NCBI RefSeq assembly: GCF_030445035.2
Contig: NC_080678.1
Coordinates: 66,975,087 to 67,039,086 of the forward strand
DNA: 64,000 nucleotides
Reading direction: 5' to 3'
DNA from: Dasypus novemcinctus
Taxonomy: Eukaryota > Chordata > Mammalia > Cingulata > Dasypodidae
Shown: positions 47,271 through 56,165 of the stretch, piece after piece
Layout of the letters: every line of letters begins with the position of its first letter
How positions within the stretch are numbered: position 1 is the stretch's first letter
The notes under the pieces: generated by a model
Databases searched by the model: none
What the model was told of the DNA's origin: nothing
Seen by the model: only the letters and a program-made list of their open reading frames with translations
Made by a program: the position numbers and the translations under genes

Positions 47271-47829
47271 CTCCTAGGCGAGTGCTATGAAAACAGTCCA
47301 GCTGCGTTTTGTATAAATAATCCATGATGGACCTGTCCCACTTTGGGCTGGTGGACTTGGAGACCTCATGTAGTGGAACTTTAAGCTAGGGCACTGCTTG
47401 GCCTGAACAAATATGAAACTGTTCTGCATTATTTACTGAGTACTTCTCCATAGGCAAGAGGGTCTTTCTTCACCCTCATTCTTAGGTGGTATTTAGAATG
47501 TTGTACTATTAGTGGTAATAATGGTATTAATACATTAGTGTGGAGTTTTGACTGAGGCTATGTAAACCTTAATTCATGCCAAGTAAGGCTGATACTGAAA
47601 AATTTTCATTTGCATCTATCTGGATTAGTTTTAGATACTAAAATTTGTCAAGGTTCATGTAGCTTTTCAATTTGTTTAGTTACAGATACGGGGTTATAGT
47701 GTTTTTTCAATAATATATCTCCAGATATTGTTTAAATATGGTTTTAAAGCATCTCAGATTAAGGGATAATCCACTTTAAAAAGTGGTCTTGTATGTTAGT
47801 TTGTTTCTTGCCTTAGGGTGGTCTTTGAG
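47271..47829. other. Intron 1, nothing recognised
   Basis: Apparently single-copy sequence with no gene or clear repeat. Confidence 0.4.
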
Positions 47830-47935
47830 CTATTTTGTATATGTGCTGCCCAAGCAAGGTTTTTTTTACAAGATTGAACTGGAATCTTGTACATGGGAAG
47901 TGACTCTCAACCACTAAGCTACATCCACTCCCCCC
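47830..47935 (-). mobile_element. tRNA-like SINE fragment, inverted
   Basis: agattgaactggaatcttgt, acatgggaagtgactctcaa and ccactaagctacatccactc are the diverged complement of a tRNA-headed repeat, as at 34180. Confidence 0.55.
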
Positions 47936-48020
47936 CATAAAGGAAATATACATTTAAAATTTAATTTAATTTGAATTTTTAAGGAGGTACTAGGGATTGA
48001 ATGCAGGACCTCATACATGC

Positions 48021-48898
48021 TGTATTAGTCGGGCCAAAGGAGTGCTGATACAAAGTACCAGTAATCTGTTGGCTTTTATAAAGGGTATTTATTTGTAGTA
48101 AAATCTTACAGTTACAAGGCCCTGAAGAGTCCAACTAAAGGCTGCTTTCTCACCAAAGTTAGTTGCCATGTGTTGAAGCAAGTTGGTAGGCAATCTCTGC
48201 CTGTTCTCTGCTTCCTTCTTCCTCTTTTTTTAAAAAATGTTTTTAAAATTTATTGAAGTATATCACTCATACATAAACATACATAAACAATAAGTGTATA
48301 GTAAAAGTTGTAAATTTACAAAACAGTCATGCATAACATCATACAGGGGTCCCATTCATCAACCCACCATCAGGACCTTGCATTATTTGAAGACATTTGT
48401 TACAAATTATGAAAGAATACTGTCAAAATCTCACTGCTAACTACAGTCCTTATCTTACATTTGGTGTATTTTTTCCCCAACCCACTTCTGATCTCAACCG
48501 TAGACTGGCATAGGGCTCATCTCTCTGGGCTTCCTACATCAGTCTGGTGTAGGGCTAGTTTCTTTCCAGGCTTTCTCAGCTGCTCACCTACAAAATATCA
48601 GGCAAATGGCTCATTTCTCCCTGGGGCTCCAGGATTAAAACTGACAAAGTTCTCTCTCTCTTCTTGTGTCTTCTTGAGTGAGTGCCTGTTTATATCAGCC
48701 CACCAAGGGGGCAGGGATGTAACCTGGGTCATGCCTTACTGACATGGTCGAATCAAAGGCCCTAAATTGATTTAATAAAGCAAACTTAAAACCTTTGAAT
48801 TTAATACAGTCACAGGGTATCACACCCAGAGGAACAGACTTTACAAACATAATCTTTCTCTTTTTCTTTGGAATTCATAAATAATATCAAATTGCACA
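48021..48898 (+). mobile_element. Solo LTR with 5-bp TSD, second copy
   Basis: Begins TGTATTAGTC and ends ATTGCACA. Exact catgc duplications sit at 48016-48020 and 48899-48903. Same family as 15337-15897. It is longer because an unrelated antisense L1 piece was inserted at about 48228-48480. LTR sequence resumes afterwards with gggcttcctac ... tttccaggctttc. No internal viral genes. Confidence 0.8.
48228..48480 (-). mobile_element. Antisense L1 3' end inside the LTR
   Basis: T-rich start, then ttacaaaacagtcatgcata, ggggtcccattcatcaaccc and caaattatgaaagaatactg, parallel to 17440-17620. It interrupts an otherwise continuous LTR and so is younger than that LTR. Confidence 0.6.
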
Positions 48899-48984
48899 CA
48901 TGCCAGGTAGGTGCTCAACCACTGAACTACACCTGCTCCACTAGCTAGTACTCTTTGAACTATACTAAAGTTAGAGAGAGATAA

Positions 48985-49130
48985 GTCACTTCCTTCTCAG
49001 CCGAGTGGGTGACCAGGAGTCAGGTGACTTGAGTTCATGGCCCATCTTTGCATTTGATATTGTCACCTTGGACAAGTCACTTGACCTCTCAAGGTTTTGG
49101 ATCAGATGTCCCTTAAGATCCTTTTTAGTT
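48985..49130 (+). repeat. MIR SINE fragment
   Basis: tgacttgagttcatggccca, tgtcaccttggacaagtcac and ttgacctctcaaggttttgg follow MIR order. Confidence 0.65.
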
Positions 49131-49999
49131 TCAGGATCCACACCAAATGGAGAAGATCTGGAGTGACAGCCAGAAAGAATATAGCTTGCACTGCTTTCTG
49201 ACTTTCTGACAGTCAGATTTGCAGTGCCATGAGTTCTCTGGGCCAAACATAATTAAAAGTAAGGGTTTCTACAGTAATTGAGTAGGAATTATAGGGTAAA
49301 CAATACCTGAGACTTGGTGTTGACATACTGTATTAGATGGACAAGAAGATTGTATGCTTCTCTGAGTAACATCTTTTGTCACATTTTCTTTTTGCTCTGC
49401 CATGGTGTCTAATTATCAAGCTTCATGTGCTAGAGAAACTTAGCAGTGAAATGTCATAATGATTATTAGACTAAAATCCCAGTTAAAAAGAAAGCCATCT
49501 ATATGTCCAAATTCCACGTATTTGCAGAATTGTTTTAAGAATTGCTTGCTGTTGGTAATTCAGAACTAATGTAGTGTTTCTCTTATCTTGCACAAAAGAC
49601 CACTAAAGCTTGTGTTGTCTATGTCCAGAGTTGGTCCTTTAATTAGATTCTGAGCTTTTGGTTAAATGTACCATTCAAAGCAAAGGCTGTATTTTGGCAA
49701 TATTTTATTATCTTGCTTCATTATATTGGTCTAATAAAAAGAAAATAAAAATATATGTTTGGCTTCAATGCTGCAGGAGGAATTGTGTGCAGTAATGTTT
49801 ATTTAAATCCATGGGGAGTTTTTTTAATTAAAGATTTTTCTATGGGAATTGCAAATTTAAAATTTGTATAAATCTACAGAATTTTGATCTTTTTCAGTTT
49901 AGTAAAACATTGGAGCTCACATTGTTACTGAAATGGAAAGATCACCTTTAAAATATATTTGGTACATGGAAAAATTAATGTTTTTACACAGTAGTACTG
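49131..49999. other. Intron 1, nothing recognised
   Basis: AT-rich and apparently single-copy. No gene. Confidence 0.4.
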
Positions 50000-51216
50000 A
50001 ATAACTAGAAGAAGTAATCATGAAAAAAATTGCCTTTAAAATTTCAACTAAAAGAATCACATATCTAGGAATAAATCTATCCAGGATGTAAAGGACTTAT
50101 ACACAGAAAACTACAAAAATTTGCTAAAAGAAATTAAAGAAGACTTAAATAAATGGAAAGGTAGTCCACGTTCATGGATTGGAAGACTAAATATCATTAA
50201 AATGACAATTCTATCCAAAGCAATTTCTAGATTCAATGCAATCCTAATAAAAATTCCAACAGCCTTCTTTGCAGAAGTGGAAAAGCCAACCATCAAATTT
50301 ACAGAGAAGGTTAAGGAGTCCCAAATAGCTAAAGCCACCTTGAAAAAGAATAATAAAGTTTGTGTAGGGCTAGTTGGTGTACTTCTTCATCTTAGAACTT
50401 ATTACAAAGCCACAGCAATCAAAACAGCATGGTATTAGCACAAAAAGAGACATATAGACCAATGGAATAGAATTGAGAGATCAGAAATCAACCCTCACCT
50501 TTGTGGCCACCTAACTTTTCACAGTGACCGCTCAATTGGGAAAGAATAGTCTCTCCAACAAATGGTCCTAGGAAAACTGGCTATCCATCAGCAGAAAAAG
50601 AAGGAGGAACCCCACCTCAAAAGTCACCTTGAAATGGATCAGAGACCTATGTGTAAGAACCAGAATTATAAAACTCCTAGAAGAAAATATATGAAAGCAT
50701 CTTGAGGATCTCGTGATAGGTAGTGGTTTTTTAGACTTTACACCCAAAGCACAAGCAATGAAAAAAAAGATGACTTCATCAAAATTAAAAACTTTTATGA
50801 AAGTAAAATGACAATTTAATGGGAGAAAATATTTGAAAACCACATATCCAATAAAGGTTAATATGGGTTAATATGCAGAATATATAAAGAAATTCTACAA
50901 CAACAAAAGACAAATGACCTAATTAGAGAATGGGCAAAACCACTCAATCAGAGAAGTTATTTGGGAATCACATATATGATAAGGGTTTAATATCCATGAT
51001 ATATAAAGAGATGTTACAACTCAACAATAAAAAGATGAACGACCCGATTAAAAATAGGCAAAAGACTTCAACAGACATTTGTCCAAAGAAGAAATTCAAA
51101 TGGCAAGAAAACACATGAGAAAATGTTCAACAACACTAATGATTAGGGAAACGCAAACCGAAACTATAGTGAGATATCATCTCAACATGTCAGAATGGCC
51201 ACTATTAAAAAGACAG
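50000..51216 (+). mobile_element. L1 ORF2 C-terminal part, 5' piece
   Basis: 5'-truncated L1 in the sense direction of BICC1. The frame 50121-50438 encodes recognisable L1 ORF2 sequence downstream of the reverse transcriptase core: [20 protein letters not shown], then residues FNAILIKIP and [11 protein letters not shown]. Further pieces at 50930-51118 (DKGLISMIYKEMLQLN) and 51079 onward (RKHMRKCSTT) belong to the ORF2 C-terminus. Several stops and frameshifts show it is dead. The ORF2 reading is cut at 'MATIKKTA' near 51216 and continues at 54159 with the residues that normally follow (MLERMW), so the intervening DNA is an insertion. Confidence 0.85.
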
Positions 51217-51382
51217 CTCAGCGTGCATCTTGGCTCTCTGTGGGCTGGTTGGGCAACGCACTCTCCTCAGATCCCTGTGGTAGAGCCTGGTGCCACCACC
51301 GCTGCCCCGTGATGGCCACCATTGCACCCTGCCCTGCAGCTGCTGCCACTTCCTGTGTTGCTTTCTCCTCGGGACTGGCTGT

Positions 51383-51559
51383 ATGATTATGCCACAATCT
51401 TCAATGAATAAACATATTCCTCAGTTCTGTGGTATTCTTGATCACACATTTATGGAATTTCTGAAGGGCAGTGGAGATGCCTGCCAGGCACAGCACAGCC
51501 TCTATGCAGACAAGTTAACTGTAGAAACTCATTACTGCTTCACCAAGAAACCCCCCTAA
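51383..51559 (+). other. Upstream ORF retained in PTP4A1 retrocopy
   Basis: In the 5' UTR part of the retrocopy a frame starts with ATGs at 51383 and 51389 and reads MPQSSMNKHIPQFCGILD, then HTFMEFLKGSGDACQAQH and LYADK, running to a TAA at 51557-51559. I believe this is the conserved uORF of PRL phosphatase mRNAs, reported as magnesium-responsive. The functional uORF probably stops right after the ADK motif; here that stop position reads TTA, extending it by about 14 residues. Assignment rests on memory plus position within the retrocopy. Confidence 0.55.
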
Positions 51560-51996
51560 GAGTGGTTAACCTGGGCTCAGAAGTGTTGAATTGAAATCTG
51601 CAGAGTATTTTACAAGAGCTCTGACTTGGACAGAGTAAACCTCAGTGCACTTCTTTATATTGCCTCAGTATTACTGGATTGAAGGATCGCTCCTTCTTGT
51701 TACCTTCATTTCCTTTCCCATTACTCCCAACTTCATATGCAAAGCACTGAGAATTTCAAGTGGAGTATCTTGAAATAGACTTCAGTTTCTTCACATCATT
51801 TCTCTATTCATTTTATAAATTCTTTAATACCCTATCGAGTGTTTTATAACTAAATTAAAATAGCTCAAGTGAACCGAACCACTCCTGTGGAAGTCACATA
51901 CAAGAAAATGAGATTTCTTATCACACACAATCCAACCAATGTAACCTCAAGCAAATTTGTAGAGGAATTTAAGAAGTATGAAGTTACCGCAATAGT

Positions 51997-52425
51997 AAGA
52001 GTATGTGGGGAAACGGACTTAGCCCAGTGGTTAGGGCGTCCGTCTACCACATGGGAGGTCCGCAGTTCAAAAACCCTGGGCCTCCTTGACCCGTGTGGAG
52101 CTGGCCCATGTGCAGTGCTGATGCGCGCAAGGAGTGCCGTGCCATGCAGGGGTGTCCCCTGCATAGATCTCCAGGCGCAAGGAGTGTGCCCCATGAAGAG
52201 AACTGCCCAGTGCGAAAGAAAGTGCAGCCTGCCCAAGAATGGCACCGCACACACGGAGAACTGACACAAGATGACACAACAAAAAGAAACACAGATTTCC
52301 GGTGCCGCTGATAAGGATAGTAGTGGTCACAGAAGAACACACAGCGAATGGACACAGAGAGCAGACAACTGTGGGAAGGGGAGAGAAATAAATAAAAAAT
52401 AAATCTTTAAAAAAAAAGAGTATGT
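51997..52425 (+). mobile_element. DAS-SINE inside the PTP4A1 retrocopy
   Basis: Body 52007-52415, flanked by an exact 10-bp duplication, aagagtatgt (51997-52006 and 52416-52425). Box A-like cttagcccagtgg and box B-like cagttcaaaaacc. The duplicated target is PTP4A1 coding sequence: removing the SINE rejoins the Val-Arg-Val-Cys codons to the downstream coding sequence. It dates the retrocopy as older than this SINE insertion. Confidence 0.95.
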
Positions 52426-52687
52426 CAAGCAACTTAAGACACAACTCCTGCAGAAAAAGAAGGCATCCATGTTCTTGATTGGCCTTTCGATGATGGTGCA
52501 CCACCATCCAACCAGACTGTTGATGACTGGTTAAGTCTTGTAAAATTAAGTTTTGTGAAGAACCTGGTTGCTGCATTGCTGTTCATTGCATTACAGGGCA
52601 CGGGAGAGCTCCAGTGCTTGTTGCCTTGGCATTGATTGAAGGTGGAATGAAATATGAAGATGCAGTACAGTTCATGAGACAAAATCA

Positions 52688-52767
52688 GCATGGAACTTAT
52701 ATTTCTTATTTTGTAGTTTTTTACATTTAATTTTCTTTTTTTCTTTTTTCTGTTTGGCATGGAGCTT
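52688..52767 (-). mobile_element. Short A/T-rich insertion with direct repeats
   Basis: The PTP4A1 segment gcatggaactt (52688-52698) is repeated as gcatggagctt (52757-52767), bracketing about 58 bases of T-rich DNA absent from PTP4A1 mRNA. On the complement the insert is A-rich, like a poly-A tail. I read it as a tiny retroposed fragment with an 11-bp duplication. Replication slippage with filler DNA is the alternative. Confidence 0.6.
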
Positions 52768-54158
52768 TTAACAGTAGACAACTTTTGTATTTGGAGAAGT
52801 ATCGTCCTAAAATGTGACTACGCTTCAAAGACTCCAGTGGTCACAGAAACAACTGTTGTGTTCAATAAAATTGGGGTGTGTGATGCTATTGCCTTGGAAT
52901 TGGAACTTGTGAGAGGACCTAATTTGTTGAATGTGTTAGTTAACATGTTGATGAGTACATCTAGGGAAGCTTCCATAGGAGTATTGAAAAGCAGTTTTGC
53001 CATGCTACAGGTTTGACAGAATGGCATCCTCTGTGGTAGTTGTAGTCAGCCTATTTGGATTCTTACAGCGTAGCATTTAAAATGGGCTCATCATTTGTAC
53101 CAATTGGCCTTTCCTGAAATCATGCAGTATTGAGTTATAAGCCGTCTTTAAATCTGTTCCCATGCCAGGATCTTATCAATATATAAGAAATTTTGAGAAA
53201 TTGGGTGCCAAAATACCCAGTACAATACTTGTATATTTTTAGTAGCATACGGAACTTAAAATCCCAGGAACTATGGACACACTATGTGGTTTATTCCTTC
53301 ATTCATTTCGAACATTGAAAGTAGGACCTATATGGTTATTTGTTCACTTTATGTTTACATCTCCCACATTCATACCAGTGTACATCAGGTTTGCACAACC
53401 ATTGAATTTCGTTGGGATTTTTACTGAGTCTTACAGTGATTATTTAATGTCTATAAAATCTCATTTTGTGACTTTAGAGAAAACCTCCGTTTTGAAAATC
53501 TGCATTGTACAGAAGCACACATGTCTTTAATGTCTTCCAGATTTAAAAAAACCTTACAGTTAATTTAGTGTTTGCACTTCGGGGTGCAACTTAAGTGGGA
53601 CAGCCTGAAAAATGAATGGGAGAGGATTGTTAAATATTTTCAGTAAAAGTTGCTTTCATCTTGTGCAGAACATGTAGAATATGCTCTTTAATTTAGTAAA
53701 TATATTTTTAAAAGGTGATGCTTTGTTAAGGTAGCTACAATAAATCTTAATCATGAAATTTCTGAAATTCTTGTAATTTTTCCATATCTATTGGAAGTTG
53801 TTTAGCAGCTCTTTTGTTTGAAGTATGCTTTTTCCTCCTTCTTTTCCCAGCCTCTTGCAAAAAAAAAAAAAAAGGTTTCTGCTAATGAATTCAGCAGACA
53901 TCTAATATTATATATGCCTTTTGAGCATATGCAATATTCTCAAAATTTGAACATAGTATTTGGGTACTTGATAATTTCTTTTGTTATGTAATTGATAAAA
54001 TGGTGATGTGTGTTACTAGTTCAACCATATATTTATACTGTCTGGGAATGTGTGGTTATAGTTCTGTGGGAGAAATCATTTGTCTCTGTTGGCCAGCTTG
54101 TAAAAACCTAGTGCAAGAGCTTAAACACTAAATAAATAATGAAATGAAAAAAAAAAAA

Positions 54159-54890
54159 TCGAGGGAACTGCAAATGTTGGAAAGGATGTGGAGAGATAGG
54201 TACACTTATTCACTGTTGGTGGGAATGCAGACTGGTACAGCCACTGTGGAGGGCTGTTTGGCAGTTCCTAAAGAGTTGAATATAGATTTGCTATGTGACC
54301 CTGCAATACCACTACTGGGTATATACCTAGAATAACTGAGAGTAGTGACATGAACAGACATCTGCATACTGATTTTCATACCGGCATTATTCATGATTGC
54401 CAAAAGTCGGAAACAAAGCAGGTGACCATCAACCAATGAATGAATAAACAAACTGTGGTGTATACACATGGTGAAATATTATGCAGCTGTAAGAAGAAAT
54501 GAAGTCGTGAAACATATGACAACATGGATGAACCTGGAGGACATTACGTTGAGTGAAGCAAGCAAAACACAAAAGGACAAATACTGTATAATTGCACTAC
54601 TATGAACTAAATATATTGTGTAATGTATCGTATGATTCCATTTATATAAAATATAAATATAAATGTATAAAGATGAAATTAGATTAATGGTTGTGTAGGG
54701 CTTGGGAGGGCATGCTAAGGAGTATGGATTTTTCCTTTTTTGAGTAATGAAATGGTTCTAAAATTTTTGTGGTGAAGAATGCAGAACATTGTTATACTAA
54801 AAGCTATTGATTATATACTTTGGATAGATTGTATGTCATGTGATTATATCTCAGTAAAACTGCTGAATAAATAAATAAATAAATAATTGT
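54159..54890 (+). mobile_element. L1 ORF2 C-terminal part, 3' piece
   Basis: Continuation of the L1 at 50000-51216: the translation reads MLERMWRDRYTYSLLVG, then LCDPAIPLLGIYLE, both hallmark residues of the ORF2 C-terminus. It is followed by a 3' UTR that ends in (AAAT)n at about 54866-54890. Interrupted by stops. Confidence 0.85.
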
Positions 54891-54964
54891 GTAAGAATGG
54901 CCAGAAATGGCAGTTAGGTACAGCAAGGGAGATATGGAGAGATTGAGAAGTAAAGACATTTATT

Positions 54965-55115
54965 GTTTACTTCTCTTTTTTTTGTTTATTATTATTGAAA
55001 CTCTAATGATTGGGGTGATGAATGCACAACTATGTTATTATACCAAATGCCATTGATTGTACATTTTGGATGAATTGTATGCTTTATTGATATGTACCAA
55101 TAAAATTTGTTTAAA
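54965..55115 (+). mobile_element. L1 3' end fragment
   Basis: ggggtgatgaatgcacaact, ccaaatgccattgattgtac and tgatatgtaccaataaaat, then A-rich. Same end as 32850-33265. Confidence 0.65.
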
Positions 55116-55940
55116 AAATGCGCAAAAGATTTAAATAGACATTTCTCCAATGAACATGTGTAGATGGCCAAAAACATGCATGAAAATATGCTCCTAACAT
55201 TGCATGTCAGGGAAATGCAAAGCAAAACTATTTCATACCCACAGGAATGACTACTGTTAACCAGATAGAAAATGATGAATGTTGGAAAGGATGTGGAGGA
55301 ATAAGAACATTCGTTCATTGTTGGGAATGTAAAAGGTGCAGCCACTGTGGAAAACAGTTGGTGGTTCCTCAGAGAGTTAAGTACAGAATTACCTAGGTAT
55401 ATACCCCAAAAAATTGAAAACAGGGACTCAAACAGATATTTGCACACCGATGCTCATAACAGTGTTATTCACAGATGCCAAAAGATGGAAGCAACCTAAA
55501 TGTCCTTCAACTGATGGTTGGGTAAATGAAATGTGGAATAAACATACAATTGTATATTATTCAGCTGTGGAAAAAAAAAAGGAATGAAGTCCTGATACAT
55601 GTGATAACATGGATGAATGTAGAAGATAGCCTGTTGAGTGAAATAAGCCAGACATGAAAGGACAGATATTGTTATGATCTCACTGATAGGAAATAATTAG
55701 AATAACCAAATTAATAGAGCCAGAAACTAGAATACAGGTTACAGGGCCTGGGGTGGTGTGGGAAATGGGGAGTCAATGTTTAAATTTTACAGAGTTTCTA
55801 TTTGGATTGATGGAAAAGTTTTGGCAGTAGATAGTAGTGATAGCACAGCATTGTGAATGTAATTAACAGCACTGAATTATATGTTTGAATGTAGTTAAAA
55901 AGTGAAATTTTAGGTTGTATGTATGTTACTAGAATAAAAA
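55116..55940 (+). mobile_element. Second L1 ORF2 C-terminal fragment
   Basis: Translation pieces include WMLERMWRNKNIRSLLG and QPKCPSTDGWVNEMWN, then a 3' UTR ending gttactagaataaaaatttt. The same ORF2 region as 54159-54600 but a different copy, with many stops. A run of ten A at about 55570 adds a frameshift. Confidence 0.8.
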
Positions 55941-56165
55941 TTTTTAGAAAAGCAACAACATAGGATTGTACAACATAGTGAACCCTAATGTAAACCATGG
56001 GCTGTAGTTTACAGTGCAGTTATAAAAATGGCTTTTCATCATTTGTAACAAATGTATTATACTAAATACAAGGTGTTAATAATAGGGTGGTAGATGGGAA
56101 CTCTTTATTTAGTGCATGATTTTTCTTTAGACCTTATAAAAAATGAACAGAAAAATGTATTTATT
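55941..56165 (+). mobile_element. L1 3' UTR fragment
   Basis: gtaaaccatgggctgtagtt, tcatttgtaacaaatgtatt and ttaataatagggtggtagat, matching the complement-type phrases of other L1 3' ends in the window. Confidence 0.55.

Larger units (their letters stand above)
47960..48945 (-). mobile_element. SINE fragment split by an LTR
   Basis: The left part (ggaggtactagggattgaat gcaggacctcatacatgc, ending 48020) and the right part (catgccaggtaggtgctcaa ccactgaactacacctgctc, from 48899) read as one inverted tRNA-like repeat when the LTR at 48021-48898 is removed. Confidence 0.65.
51217..54158 (+). pseudogene. PTP4A1: Processed PTP4A1 (PRL-1) retropseudogene
   Basis: Intronless copy of the PTP4A1 mRNA, which encodes a small prenylated dual-specificity phosphatase. 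The coding match runs from 51860 to 52868: [16 protein letters not shown], the [12 protein letters not shown] general-acid loop (52480 on), the Cys-X5-Arg catalytic signature (codons 52584-52607) and a C-terminal CAAX box reading CCVQ before a stop at 52866-52868. It is followed by a long 3' UTR matching my memory of the PTP4A1 3' UTR, and a 12-base A tail at 54147-54158. Defects: the first Met codon is ATA (51860-51862) and the second GTG (51869-51871); a SINE splits the coding region; a TAA lies at 52435-52437; one base is lost near 52544, shifting frame before the catalytic signature; and an A/T-rich insertion lies at 52699-52767. It is inserted inside an L1, in the sense direction of BICC1. 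No clear duplication was found. The 5' boundary is set by where L1 sequence stops. Confidence 0.92.

Noticed and set aside
50121..50438. Reverse-transcriptase-like frame as a host gene
   Set aside because: It matches the L1 ORF2 C-terminal region and is 5'-truncated with stops.
51869..52264. PTP4A1-like reading as a functional gene
   Set aside because: Both Met codons are lost, the frame runs into a SINE, and a stop and a frameshift follow. The A tail and lack of introns mark a processed pseudogene.
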